Assembly: GCA_016648135.1 (NCBI GenBank)
Contig: JADDOH010023116.1
Location: 1-64,000 of the forward strand
Direction: 5' to 3'
From: Agrypnia vestita
Lineage: Eukaryota > Arthropoda > Insecta > Trichoptera > Phryganeidae
DNA: 64,000 nucleotides
Below, in pieces: positions 11,221 through 21,599 of the stretch. The stretch's first letter is position 1; every line of letters begins with the position of its first letter. The position numbers and the translations under genes are program-made. Under the pieces are notes generated by a model. That model ran no database searches. It saw nothing but the letters and a program-made list of their open reading frames with translations, and was not told the DNA's origin.

Positions 11221-11789
11221 ATCGTGATTTTGAGTTAATTAAAAGAATTGCGAAGAAAGCTGATAGAGTTTACCATCCAAAAGGATATGTAAAGGACTCT
11301 AGGACAATAGTAAAATCTGATATCAATAGAAATGTTAGTTAAAATGGTATTTTCGGAAGATTTAATAGATATAGTGGAGACCATGGGACAGGAAAAGAGG
11401 AAGAAATTTAGAAGAAGCCTATATCCGGCGGTGGAGAGATGGCTAAGGGAGAAGAAGAAGAGAATAGGTATAAGTTCATGGTGGCCTGATTTTTATAAAA
11501 AAAAAATGTCAACTCTGTCAAATGTCCCGACCTGTTTGCTCCTTACATTCTGTGTTTTTCTTTGTGCCTTTATACTGTTATTATACACTTAGTGTTTTGT
11601 ATATGTTTATAGATTGTGTTAATGTATTGAAATATTACTTTCTGTATTGAAATATTTTGGTGATTTATGTATATTTTTTAAATAATAAAGAAGTGAACTG
11701 ACGGGACAATGAGTCGGGCAACATTTTGGATGGCAGCCGTGCAGCCCAATTCTGCTTTGCAGTGCTGGGTTGCAAGGTTGCCTTTATCA
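11221..11789. other. Unassigned sequence
   Basis: A frame reads FELIKRIAKKADRVYHPKGY, then IVETMGQEKRKKFRRSLYPAVERW, which looks protein-like but was not recognised. It may be part of a decayed retroelement, since LINE pieces flank it on both sides. Confidence 0.25.
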
Positions 11790-11882
11790 TTAAAAAATGC
11801 CAACCTGGCGGCGAATGAGTGGGACCAGTATAGGAGCTTTTGCTTATAAAACGATCCTGGGTAAGCGGTGGGTCTGCCCTCA
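11790..11882 (+). repeat. Dispersed repeat R2, copy 1
   Basis: The phrase AAAAAATGCCAACCTGGCGG leads to GGAGCTTTTGCTTATAAAAC and CCTGGGTAAGCGGTGGGT. A related copy lies at 53488-53575 in the same orientation. It is probably the 3' part of a retroelement or a SINE. Confidence 0.45.
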
Positions 11883-11957
11883 TTGTTGAGACAGTGCGCC
11901 GAACCACTCCACAAGAAAAGAAAGTAAATTTTTCTTTAATTCATAAATTTAGTTTGA

Positions 11958-12115
11958 GTTTTTTGGGTCGCAATCCTAGGATTGGTCTGCACCAAGCAAG
12001 TCGATCTCTCCACTCCTCTCTGTCACCTGCCAGCCTCTTCATTTCTTGGTAGGTGCTACAGCGCGCATCTCCGATAACCTGGTCTATATAGTTTTATTGC
12101 CAACTTTTTCCTGGA
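11958..12115 (-). mobile_element. LINE C-terminal fragment
   Basis: The minus strand reads YIDQVIGDARCSTYQEMKRL, then AGDREEWRDRLAWCRP. The 'YQEMKRLAxDREEWR' tail is characteristic of the end of ORF2 in one group of insect LINEs. Only about 50 codons remain. Confidence 0.5.
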
Positions 12116-12149
12116 GCAGTCGTCCCTCAACCCTTTATAGAAGAACTAA

Positions 12150-12583
12150 GTCATCACACCTTTTATTTAAGAACGGGCTATGCCTTTATAACCAAAGCAT
12201 ATCTAATGGGATGTGTTCCGATACGCATAAATAAAATAAAGGATATTAAAAATTTAGCCACAACAAACTATATCAACCATTTAAATATATCGCAAAAGAG
12301 CATTATAAAAACCATTTTAAAACTTCCAATCAGAACGCCCTCAAAAGAGATCTTTAAATGTTTTGACGTACCGAGCATAAAACAAATATATGCCAAGAGT
12401 ATTCTCTTACACCAATTTAAAGACACAAAACAAAACAATAGAACACCGGCATATAATACGAGAGGCAGTAAAATGGTAAATAGAAATATACCAACTTACA
12501 ACACAACTTTTGGCCAAAGAAGCTATATCTATTTTGCAACAAAACTCTACAATATCCTTCCCCCCAACCTTCAAAAATATTGA
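12150..12583 (+). mobile_element. LINE C-terminal fragment (CR1/Jockey-like)
   Basis: Reads INHLNISQKSIIKTILKLPI, RTPSKEIFKCFDVPSIKQIY, then YNTRGS and TTFGQRSYIYFATKLYNILP, ending with a stop at 12581-12583. This is the standard order after the reverse transcriptase in CR1-like elements: Q..II+.ILKLP, T.SKEI, YNTR, GQRS...A..LYN.LP. The reverse transcriptase domain is absent. Confidence 0.6.
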
Positions 12584-12616
12584 AAATATTGAAGAGTTCA
12601 AAAAAGATAAAAACAC

Positions 12617-13253
12617 GGCTAAAACAAGTCGATGCAGATAAATTAGAAGGCGTATTGAAAACTTCGCAGTAATTTAAAAATAGAAAATAAATAAGTATAA
12701 ACCAGTCCGCCTCAGCACAGGGACCCCTAGTGAGGAGGACTAAGAACAATAATATCAACAATTTCATTATCCATACATATTATTATATTAAACATGTACA
12801 AATTGTATCTAAATAGTACCTAATAAAAAATCAAGTATATTGCGCCTCAAGTAATTTTATAACTAAATAATAAGTTGTGTGACTGGCGATTCCGGAAATT
12901 CACACGAAGTTGAGTTTATATAAAATAAAATTGCTTATGATACCATTTCAACGAATAATATTGTTACTTTATTTGTCCAATCTTGTGATTATTTTAAATT
13001 ATAAAAATAAGAAGGCATTTCAAAGACCACCACCTGTGTTTCGTCATAGGTTATAAAAGGCATAAAAAATTCGTCACTATACAGTTAATATCAGGTGGGA
13101 TGTGGGACTCAGTTTTTTTTAAATATCTCTGAACTAACTTTTATGGACGTAAGTGTCTTTTAATAACGATCGATTCAAATATTGACACTATTGACGGATG
13201 TCTTAGCACGTCCCGTCTATTTTATGATGGGAAAATAATAATTACAAATAATT
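12617..13253. other. AT-rich intergenic DNA
   Basis: No gene or clear element is visible. Confidence 0.35.
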
Positions 13254-13919
13254 GGCCGTATTCAGAAAATAGCAATATTGCTACATCTGTATCTTGACAA
13301 TTATTGTGTATAACATTATAATGCCGTCAATGTAGATGTTTTAAGTTTGACAGATTTGAAATTGATGAATTCGTCATGATCGTAGAACAATGACGGATGT
13401 GCAAAAAATTCCATTTTGACTTTTTTGGATCGTTAAAAAATGAAAAAAAGAAGCCGCCATCTAATGGTATATAAAAAGAGTATTTTTTCTCAATAATTTA
13501 ACCGTCGTTATACGAAGTCGGTATAACGACGGTTCTGATTTGCGATCGTAGAACAATGCAGCATGTGTAAAAACGTCGTTGTACTGCGCCGACTATATTT
13601 GAGGTTTTAAATAACTAACTCAAGTTTCAAAGGAAAATCTTTTTTAGTTATAGAGTTATGACAAAGTGTCTTTATGTAAATAAAACTTCAAACTGCTCTC
13701 CTGCAAACATGAGAAAAATCACATGCGTCGTTGTTCTACGATTATGACGAATTAACAATTTAGGTTAAGTTATTCACAATTTATAAATAACGAGCTTTCT
13801 AATTGATTGAATTCATTGATTTCAAACCTGTCAAACATAAAACGTCAACATTGACGGTATTACAATGTTATATTAGCAAATATACATATAAAAATAACAA
13901 TATTTCTGTTTTACAGCCG
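13254..13919. mobile_element. MITE-like inverted-repeat element
   Basis: The left end GGCCGTATTCAGAAAATAGC and the right end (reverse complement CGGCTGTAAAACAGAAATA) are imperfect inverted repeats. A second inverted pair follows inward: CCGTCAATGTAGATGTTTTA on the left against CCGTCAATGTTGACGTTTTA on the right, then GTTTGACAGATTTGAAAT. No open frame of note lies inside, so this is a non-autonomous DNA element. AT-rich flanks hide any target-site duplication. Confidence 0.45.
13500..13534. repeat. Perfect 14-bp hairpin inside the MITE
   Basis: Arms AACCGTCGTTATAC and GTATAACGACGGTT flank the 7-nt loop GAAGTCG. The phrase GATCGTAGAACAATG occurs on both sides (near 13379 and 13543), and its core recurs in reverse near 13730. 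Confidence 0.6.
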
Positions 13920-13935
13920 AATAATAATCTCGTGA

Positions 13936-14460
13936 GGGGGGATAATATAAAAATATAAATAAATAACGAATTAATTCATTATTATTTGAAGGATACATTC
14001 AATTATGGAGCTATATTATTTTTTTGACAGTGTAAAAACGCATCAGAAAAATGTTGCACACAAAAATAAAGCACACATCATCATCCACGACTGAAATTAA
14101 TTAAATTGTCACAACAATTTTGTGCAACCATGCGTGGAAATTTGGTTTGTAATCGTATGTACAGAATATGTATATACAATACATGTTACACTAATGCTCT
14201 ATCTATTCGTCCATCCCAAATAATTCTATTTTAATTTACTGTCAAATTACATATTACATCGGTGTTTATTTTCAAATTAAGGATGTTACATACGAATCGT
14301 CGAACATTATTGTATTATGCTTATTGTGTAAAAATTTCAGTTCGCAAGTCATACTAGACACAAGTGATTCGAAAATTTGACTCGTGTTCGTTAACACGGT
14401 GACTACATATTTTATTCGGTACCTTTTAACGTCAAACTGACGAACCGATAAGGTAACTTA
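13936..14460. other. AT-rich intergenic DNA
   Basis: No gene, tRNA or repeat structure could be supported. Confidence 0.35.
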
Positions 14461-14530
14461 CATCACGCCGGCAGAGAGGATAGAGCGCCACACTCCTATC
14501 CTGACGCATAATTTTCGCCTTATCTTACTT
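14461..14530 (-). mobile_element. LINE 3' end fragment (RWFGH family)
   Basis: The minus strand carries GTGTGGCGCTCTATCCTCTC followed by TGCCGGCGTGATG and a TAAGT tail. It matches the last codons and the tetranucleotide tail of the copies at 15.5 and 34.8 kb. Only the 3' 70 bp remain. Confidence 0.55.
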
Positions 14531-15541
14531 GTACCTTTTCATCGTGCCTTCCGCTGATGTCCTTTGTTTCTGATGCAGTCATGCTACACCTTTTTTACAA
14601 TTTTCTCCTCATTCACGACCAAATTATCTAAACAATCTTTCTTTACTTCTACTCACAATACGATTAAATTTACTCTTGAATATTAAAAATTAAAATATCG
14701 CACCCCGAGCGCAAACCTATCACATTAAAAAAAAAAAAGAATTTAAGAATGTCACATTTTTGTACATCGCTATTTCTACTACGTACCAAAGTATCATCTT
14801 TATGTGACTTTCCATTATTGTTTTATTGTGAAAAGTGAAACATTTGCATCTGATGCGAGAACATCCCATTTACTGTGTTTGTTTTGTTGATATACAAAAT
14901 GTTTAAATGTTATCTTTTATTGCTGACGGTACTATTTGAAGTACGAGAACAAAAAGGTTTAAAACCCATTTTCTTAGAATGAATATTTAGGAAACGTGAT
15001 GGTAGTCCTGCACTCGGCGTTGAATTCAGTTCTTACCTAAAAAATAGCACATCCCTAGTACCCAACCGCGCAAAGTATAACAAAGAAAGTTAACAACCGT
15101 TTTCTAAGAAATTAAATTTTATTTTATCAAAAATAAAATGAAAATACATAATGTTGTAAAAATGAATCCAGTCAACTGTACAAATAGCAAACGAGGCATG
15201 TTAACACACAAAGTTATATATAAATAATAAAGTTTGTAAAAAATCTAATTTGTGTATTAGGTATAAACCGGTGATGGTAAAAATAACTTACTTTCAATTC
15301 AATTCAATTCAATTGATTTATTTTTTATATAACATTTACATTACAAACACAAATTTAATTCGTAAATGTTATAAATAATTTAGAAATATATAAACATATA
15401 TATAAACAAAAGCAAATATTAAACGTATATAAAATCGTTCACATCAAAGGTGTAAGAGAATCTTGCTTCGGAATACCCTCTCAGAGACATGGAACAGTGC
15501 ATACACCATACATACAGTAGATACTTACTACATATTTACTA
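14531..15541. other. AT-rich intergenic DNA with short repeats
   Basis: A (TTCAA)n run at about 15294-15320 and purine or T-rich tracts are present. No gene is recognised. Confidence 0.35.
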
Positions 15542-16150
15542 TCACGCCGTTTCCCCGTGGGGGTAGGCAGAGAGGATAGAGCGCCACACTCTTCTGTCCT
15601 GACACACAGCTCTCGCCTCATCCACATTCATACATCTTCGCATGCAAGCTCGCCGGTTGTTGAGGCTTCTAACGGGACCATCTTCCAGTATCTGGTTAAT
15701 CTTGTCATGCAACGTCTTCCGCGGTCGCCCTCTCTTTCTCGCTCCATCAACACTTGCGTTATATATCTTTCTTACCATTCTTTCCTCATTCATTCGCTCA
15801 ACATGCCCAAACCATCTGAGCGACCCTTTTTTAATTCTATTAATTAAGCTAAGATCAGCTTCACATTTATTCCTAATATCTTCATTCTTTGTTCTATCAT
15901 AAGTGGATTTGCCACACATACGTCTCATCGCCACTGCATTCAGTTTACTTTCTTCCTTTTTTGTCCCCGCCTTTCTTCCTTTCTCTTCCTTTCTCCATTC
16001 CTTTTTTTTTTTCTTTTCTTTCCTTTTCCTTTCTCTCCTTTTTCCTTTGTTTTCTTTGGTCATCTTTTCCACCCTTCCTTTCTGGCAGCTCCAGTCTTCC
16101 ACATTCATACCTCAAGTGTCGGTACCAGAATTCCATTTTGCAGTCATTTG
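15542..16150 (-). mobile_element. LINE 3' part with internal purine expansion
   Basis: The minus strand reads MRRMCGKSTYDRTKNEDIRN, then GSLRWFGHVERMNEERMVRK, RGRPRKT, EDGPVRSLNNRRACMRR and CQDRRVWRSILSAYPHGETA, then stop. The family tail CGTGATAGTAA follows on the 3' side. Upstream homology (LVPTL) resumes near 16100-16150, but a 130-nt G/A-rich expansion (15952-16085) has grown in the ERNESRL region and shifted the frame. The element is a dead 5'-truncated copy with open C-terminal codons. Confidence 0.65.
15952..16085. repeat. Polypyrimidine/polypurine tract
   Basis: Plus strand is almost pure T and C (TTCCT/TTTCTTT units). It interrupts LINE coding sequence, so it arose after or during insertion of that copy. 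Open frames here are low-complexity artefacts. Confidence 0.65.
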
Positions 16151-16159
16151 CAACCGCTA

Positions 16160-16831
16160 GTTTTGTGCTCGTAAGACATATTTATATTATACATTATGCG
16201 TTTAAAAAAAAAAGCACTGTTCACAGCCTATTTCCCCGCGTCACTCCCTAAACTACTCCTATCGGTATCTAACAAAAATAAAATAAGAGACATATAACAC
16301 CGATATTTTGTTACACGACAAATTTTAACTGATGAAGGTTCTGCCTGCCTAAAATAAACAATGTGCTATGTTGCTATGGTTTAAAAGTTTTAATAAGAGC
16401 CTATCATTTTTATAGGTTTATTGATCAACATGAGGGCAAGCGATCAAAAGCGATGTGATTCGAATTTTCAAACAGATGCCGAGTGCTGTCAATTTAACAG
16501 CTGGCGGGGTAATGTTTTCTTTTTATTATTTTTTGTGTAGGCGGGGCGCAAGCACGACTAACAATTACAAATAAAGAAAAAATCGATTTTTTCCTCTTTT
16601 TCTGTTTTCGACGCAACCAAAGCTCGCTCTTTTAAGGCTTAGTAACATTGGTTTTACACCCATTGCATACAAGCAACTGTCCCAATAATGACAAAAACAT
16701 AAAAACAATATAATAAAGGGAAATGAGTCGACCAAAACATTAGTTTGACAGCTGAGACGCGGGAGGCGTACAGCGCGTCTTTTGCGGGAATAATAGGTTG
16801 TACAATTCGTGAAGTAAATATGAATAAGGAC
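16160..16831 (-). other. Intron side of the Unc-76 exon, no later exon found
   Basis: This is the stretch immediately downstream of the Unc-76 donor site on the minus strand. I looked for the conserved FEZ region after exon 1 and did not find it, so the intron must be long. Confidence 0.35.
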
Positions 16832-16835
16832 TTAC

Positions 16836-17269
16836 TGGCATTCGTTCATGATCTCCTCCTGTGTGCGAACTTGCACAGGAGCCAGCTTTTCGACTGACTC
16901 CTCGTAGTTGCCGAAACACTTGGTTATCTTGTCGTCGAACGTGTTCACCAAATCCTCCAAGGATCCAGAGAAGGTCTCGTTGAAGTTGTCGGAGACTGCT
17001 GTGGCGTTGTCAAGCCGCGGTTTGACGACATTATCATTTTTTATGTTGTTAATGCAATCGTTGTCATTCAAAATATTCGAATCACTTTTCAAGATCATCA
17101 CATCCAAATCACTGCGATCCTTCATATTATTTTTAATGTTGTTCAAATTTATCGCGTCGATGTGGTTGTCGTTTATCGTTTTCGCGTTGTTGGACTGGAA
17201 TTCGACGGAACCCCAATCGTCGGTTTCTTCGAACTGGGCCAACGGAGCTTCGAATTTTAGCTCGGCCAT
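16836..17269 (-). CDS. Unc-76: Unc-76 / FEZ homologue, first coding exon
   Basis: This exon encodes the N-terminal 144 residues of a fasciculation and elongation protein zeta (FEZ/Unc-76). The family is a cytoplasmic kinesin-1 adaptor in axonal transport and axon bundling. The start MAELKFEAPLAQFEETDDWG and the later block SLEDLVNTFDDKITKCFGNY followed by EKLAPV are the two conserved N-terminal regions of the family. The segment between them is Asn/Asp-rich and low in conservation. I chose the ATG at 17267-17269 because its context (AACAAAATGG) is strong and homology begins there; an upstream in-frame ATG at 17288-17290 would add seven residues. The exon ends at 16836 in phase 2, at a good donor (CCA|GTAAGT). 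The remaining exons, including the C-terminal coiled coil, were not found at lower coordinates. The symbol rests on motif recognition, not a database search. Confidence 0.8.
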
Positions 17270-17299
17270 TTTGTTCGCGATGTCCCTCATGATAACGAC

Positions 17300-17870
17300 A
17301 CAAAACAAACCGCTCGGAGCGAGCGCCGCGCGCAAACTAAATGTTAGTGGTTCGCACGATTTTACCGGCCGGCAAAATATCAACGGGGCCAGACAAAAGG
17401 ATATGATGACGGCACGTAACTAAAATGTTAAAACTAACACAATAGATTCATTTCTATAACAAATAATTTCTCATACTTTTTTACAATACACGTGCACAAT
17501 TTAACACGCCGCTTGTTCCGTGTACACGAGCTAATAAATAATATATGGACTATTTTCCCTTGCAGCTCTCACGCGAAAGAGATGAGCGCATGTGCAGTAT
17601 TACGCGCTTTTTTGATAGGGCTCGAATTAGGGGGTCGATATGAAAATCGTATTTTGCTTTGTTAAAAGAATAAAAAGAAACAGGTTGCATTTTTTTAAGA
17701 ACCCGCACTAAAACTGAGACGCATTTAAATTAATTATTTTAAAATTTACGAGCATTTCTTGCAAAAAACGCTTTACGGACGCGTGACATACCATTTTCGC
17801 GTATAATATACCTACTTTTTCCCTCACGTGTATTTTTGTTGGTTTTAAAGTGATTACAATGATTTTAAGT
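17300..17870. other. Upstream region of Unc-76
   Basis: Short CpG-rich patches lie at 17290-17400 and 17500-17540. The 5' untranslated exon and transcription start cannot be placed. No other gene was found. Confidence 0.3.
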
Positions 17871-18225
17871 AGGCACAGTAGCCGGCAAACATCTTGAAAT
17901 TTTACGGCGTAGTGGGGGGAAGTTTGCGCACGTACCTTTCCACCAAAGAGACCCAAATTTTGTCTTCTGCGCATTCCCCCACTACGCCAAAGAATGACCC
18001 ATAATAATCAACACCTCGAACTCCCCCCACCCCTCACCAACCCCCTCAACCGCTCCTTCACCGTAACATATTTGCTTGTTTCAACTTTTAAGATTAGTAC
18101 ACAATAATCCTGATGAAGAGAACATTGTTCTCGAAACATGTAGATTTTTTAATCTAATATAGTGGTGAAAACAAAGTAATTTGTGTTTTATTTTAATTTC
18201 AAGAAGTTTGCCGGCAACTGTACCT
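17871..18225. mobile_element. Inverted-repeat element carrying a hammerhead-like motif
   Basis: The outer arms AGGCACAGTAGCCGGCAAAC (left, 17871) and AGGTACAGTTGCCGGCAAAC (right, complement of 18206-18225) are imperfect inverted repeats that continue into TTGAAATT. A second inverted pair, GGCGTAGTGGGGG near 17908 and CCCCCACTACGCC near 17977, lies inside. The hammerhead-like motif at 18104-18150 sits between them. Confidence 0.45.
18104..18150 (+). ncRNA. Hammerhead-ribozyme-like motif (d), best copy
   Basis: AATC at 18106-18109 precedes an intact CTGATGA (18110-18116). Then come A, a perfect 6-bp stem II (GAGAAC, loop ATT, GTTCTC), GAAAC (18133-18137), ATGTA and GATT. AATC pairs with GATT (stem I), AGATTA upstream can pair with TAATCT downstream, and GTA would be the cleavage triplet. 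The only departure from the textbook core is the extra A between CTGATGA and stem II. Confidence 0.4.
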
Positions 18226-18239
18226 ATAATAACGTTCTT

Positions 18240-19299
18240 ATATATTACAATCCCGTAAACCTCCTATAAAATATTCCTATTTCAAACGAATTGTTTTTAT
18301 CATTCTACGATTTATTCTATTTTACTATTAAAATAGAATAAATCATAGAATGATGAAAAAGCAACTTTAGAAACACGTTTTTATTTTATTGTTTTTTTTA
18401 TATTTAATCCAATTAACAATTTTTGGTTTTAAAAATCAACATTAAAATTGTATTAATGATGAATTATTTTAACAATAGGTGCATATGGCATTTTGATTTG
18501 ATTTTATTTCAAAATCTCTGACTTTTAAAAATTTCCATAGAAACCCTAAATGAAATTCCTTTATATAGAAAATGCTCAACAGCAAACCCTTGCAGGAGAT
18601 GGTAGATCATAAATATTAACTGTAAAAATTATACCAAAACCAATACTTAAACATTGTCATGAATATCTCATTTATTTATACAATTTTTTTTATTTTCAGT
18701 TTTTCATTATGGGTTTTCCGTAGCTAGTAACAAAAACTTCGGAGAAGTCTTCTTCATTCAATTTTGAATAGAAAATATTCTTTATAATTAGGGTGGAATG
18801 TCGACAGTTATAGTTTTTCAAATTTTTTTACTTATTTTCCGTAAAACGTTGGGCTATCACCACAATAACTTATACGGAATATTAAAAATTCATTCCCTTT
18901 AATACATGTCACATAAAATGTTAAAAACTTTGTAAAAATATATTTTGCAAATTTCCGTAAGGTTTTAATTGTTTTATTCGACTTCTATCAAAGCGAATGA
19001 ACTTTAGATATTCGGTTTAAATTATATTCATGATAGTCTAACATTTTATAAAATATTAACTATAAATTTTGAAAATGCCACTATGATGACGCTTTTCTTC
19101 ATAATTGTAGACCAACCCAGAGATGATACCTCTATATTTTTAAAGTGGTATATTAAGCAACATTCTTTTAATGTATACAATATTCTTTCAAATGATTGTA
19201 ACATATACAGCCTGAAAATAAATACTTCCTATTTTTTTATCTACTTTTAGAGACCATAATATATCTTTAGCAATATTTTTATATGTATGTTCTTACAAT
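18240..19299. other. AT-rich intergenic DNA with one long hairpin
   Basis: Apart from the hairpin at 18294-18360 the region is AT-rich and featureless. No coding exon was found. Confidence 0.35.
18294..18360. repeat. Near-perfect 30-bp snap-back hairpin
   Basis: CATTCTACGATTTATTCTAT followed by TTTA pairs with TAAAATAGAATAAATCATAG plus AATG around a 3-nt loop (CTA). There is a single internal mismatch. Length and shape are miRNA-precursor-like, but a palindromic MITE is equally likely. Confidence 0.5.
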
Positions 19300-19390
19300 A
19301 GAATTTGTGAACGTTGCATTGTGTAAAGTGATCATATAAGCCAGCTCGTACCGGTTTTAAGCCCTGTGCCATCATATAAGAGACTTTCAC
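19300..19390 (-). repeat. Dispersed repeat R5, copy 3
   Basis: Minus strand carries the AGCTGGCTTATATGATCACT core and the TTACACAATGCAACGTTCAC end found in the copies at 8990 and 37353. Confidence 0.4.
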
Positions 19391-19652
19391 ACACGTTTCT
19401 CACGTATGTCATTCTCGGACACTTCTCTAATATTTTTCACAGAAGGACAAATGAAATACGGATTGCCTTCTTTATTAGTTTTCTGACAAAAAAATCTATT
19501 TTTCTCTTCGTAATTAATCATCAAAACTTTTCCCACATACAATTGATTTTCTAAGATTTGATAAAATATAATCACCGTACATGATTGAGCTTTCCTCCGA
19601 TGATTGATTAGATTTTGTTAAAAGCATTTCTCAATTATTTTTGTTCTCCATT

Positions 19653-19688
19653 ATCAATATAGTTCGATTATCCGAAAATACCGGTTTA
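19653..19688. repeat. Inverted partner of pogo-like terminal sequence
   Basis: AATATAGTTCGATTATCCGA continuing AAATACCGGTTT is repeated in perfect reverse complement at 19877-19912. The phrase 'CGATTATCCGAA' is typical of pogo/Tigger terminal inverted repeats. The pair could fold into a hairpin with a roughly 190-nt loop. Confidence 0.5.
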
Positions 19689-19828
19689 TTAACTTTGTTC
19701 TTAACATCTGTGAATCTTTTTAATTGGTCTATGAAATGAACACTATGCTTTTACATTATACTGTTTATAAAACTGTTAAGATTCCTTAATAAATAAATAA
19801 ATAATGCTACGTCAAAAAATGAAAGATA

Positions 19829-20330
19829 CAGTAGAGCGTCGATTATCTGAACTAATTGGGGGACGTGGGTGTTCGGAAAACCGGTATTTTCGGATAATCG
19901 AACTATATTGATTAAGCCATACATATTTACATACAGGTGAATAAAAACCATATTTACATTTACATCTTTAATGACAAATAGGAATTAAACATAAAAAAGT
20001 GCAGACAATCTCGTAATAAAACATATATGTACATACTAGGTACAATAAACGCTTAAAAAAAATCTTCACTCTTCGTCTGCCGAAGCAAGCCTACCCGCTT
20101 ACGAGCGGGTAGTTCACATACTTTTTTAAGGACAGGTGTTTGATACTGGTCGCTTTCAGCTTGTGTTTCAAACCAACGCAAGGCAATATCTAAGCAAGTA
20201 AATGCTTCAGAAGCACCAATTATTTTTTCATCTTCATTCTGAACTTGTAGTTGATGAGGTACTAGCGGTGGCGTCAGCCTTATTAGTCATGAGGTCTAAA
20301 ATTTCGCTATCCTGCATAATTTTATACCCG
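19829..20330 (-). mobile_element. pogo-like transposon remnant, 3' end
   Basis: CAGTAGAGCGTCGATTATCT at 19829, preceded by TA, matches the start of a pogo/Tigger inverted repeat. On the minus strand at about 20060-20260 a frame reads ASEAFTCLDIALRWFETQAE, then VLKKVCELPARKR. This matches the C-terminal tail of pogo/Jerky-type transposases (A..AL.WFE.Q.E......L...R..A..KR). The rest of the transposase is missing and LINE sequence begins at about 20340. Confidence 0.5.
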
Positions 20331-20339
20331 GGATCAATG

Positions 20340-20622
20340 AAGAAAGGTCGCTCAGATGGTTTGGACATGTTGAGCTAAGGAACAAGGAAAGAATGATCAG
20401 AAAAATATATGACCTAAGTGTTGACGGCACCAAAAAGAGAGGACAACTGCGGACGGCGTGTCATCTGCAGTTGTCCTCTCAACAATTGTCGAGCTTCTAT
20501 GCGAAGATGTATGAATGTGGATGAGGTGAGAGTTGTGTGTCAGGACAGAAGAGTGTGGCGCTCTATCCTCTCTGCCTACCCATGCGGTGAAACGAGATGG
20601 CAAGTAAGTAAGTAAGCAAGCA
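20340..20622 (+). mobile_element. LINE 3' fragment with a 14-bp inverted repeat
   Basis: The reading RSLRWFGHVELRNKERMIRK, then VDGTKKRGQLR, then CRASMRRCMNVDEVRVVCQD, then RRVWRSILSAYPCGET matches the LINE family tail. A (TAAG)n tail follows at 20602-20616. The segment coding for the WHDQINQILEDG region is missing. In its place GAGAGGACAACTGC (20437-20450) is followed 16 nt later by its exact reverse complement (20467-20480). Confidence 0.6.
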
Positions 20623-20624
20623 AA

Positions 20625-21397
20625 GCTGAGTGTTACGGTTCTATCTGGGACTTTGTGCCCAATATATCTCCATTTCCCCCAGTTCTGATGCTGTTAACTT
20701 GTTTATTTGGTTTATCCATTTTGTAAGAGATCATCCTCCTTCTCGCTTTCCATCAACTATCCTTGTGATTGTGAGTTTTGTGAGAGACACGTCGGTCCTT
20801 TTGGTAATGAAGTTCCTTTTCCTACAACTTTACAAAAGCTTTTGGTTGTCAGTTTCTTTTAGAGAATAGAGACATTTGTGCATCTCACAGTCCACGGCGT
20901 ATACAGCATTCGCTTGCAACACCACCAGTTGACAGCATTTTCAAAAACAAAAACAAAAATCATTCCATTTTGCTATTCAGTGCAATGTATATTTGGAATA
21001 CTTTATTTGAATATTATTGTGTATTTTATTTGTTTAAAGCACAGACAACCAAAATACTGTCACATGGCATGACTAGGAGAAGGACAAATGAAATCACTGG
21101 AAATTAATTAGCAATTTATTAATCAGTCATTAATTATTTAAATAGACAAAGTCACTTAACACATATTAAATTTAACGCCATTCTTTAAATTACACTATTT
21201 TGCTTTATATCACTCGTGTATGAAAACTTTATTACCGCTGGGAACACTTTATTTATCGCTCGTAGAATATTCAATTCTCGCACATAGAAGTCACACTTAT
21301 TTATTTCACCACAGTAAGTACTCGCCCAATTATTTCGCTGGTATCTATCGCTCATTAATTCATGACTGGGATCACCTAGCCATTGCCTCGCATGTAC
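20625..21397. other. Intergenic DNA, no gene recognised
   Basis: Nothing identifiable; the last 180 bp (21220-21397) are somewhat richer in C and may be retroelement-derived. Confidence 0.3.
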
Positions 21398-21399
21398 TT

Positions 21400-21593
21400 C
21401 ACACCGAACAAACAGTCACTACAACATAGTCAAATGCTGGTATTTATGAACTCTCTTCTTCACTTCTTCACACCGAACAAACAGTCACTACAACACAGTC
21501 AAATGCTGGTATTTATGAACTCTCTTCTTCACTTCTTCACACCGAACAAACAATCACTACAACACAGTCAAATGCTGGTATTTATGAACTCTC
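21400..21593 (+). repeat. 69-bp minisatellite, almost three units
   Basis: CACACCGAACAAACAGTCAC starts at 21400, 21469 and 21538, giving an exact 69-bp period. Units differ at only a few positions (for example CAGTCACT against CAATCACT). Because 69 is a multiple of three the array stays open in several frames, which is not evidence of coding. The last unit is partial. Confidence 0.85.
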
Positions 21594-21599
21594 AAGAAG

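Noticed and set aside
15889..16251. Phe/Ser/Leu-rich and Lys/Glu/Arg-rich open frames
   Set aside because: They read through the polypyrimidine tract in the LINE copy and reflect composition only.
16908..17423. 171-codon plus-strand open frame
   Set aside because: It is the antisense of the Unc-76 exon, whose minus-strand frame has clear FEZ homology and a splice donor.
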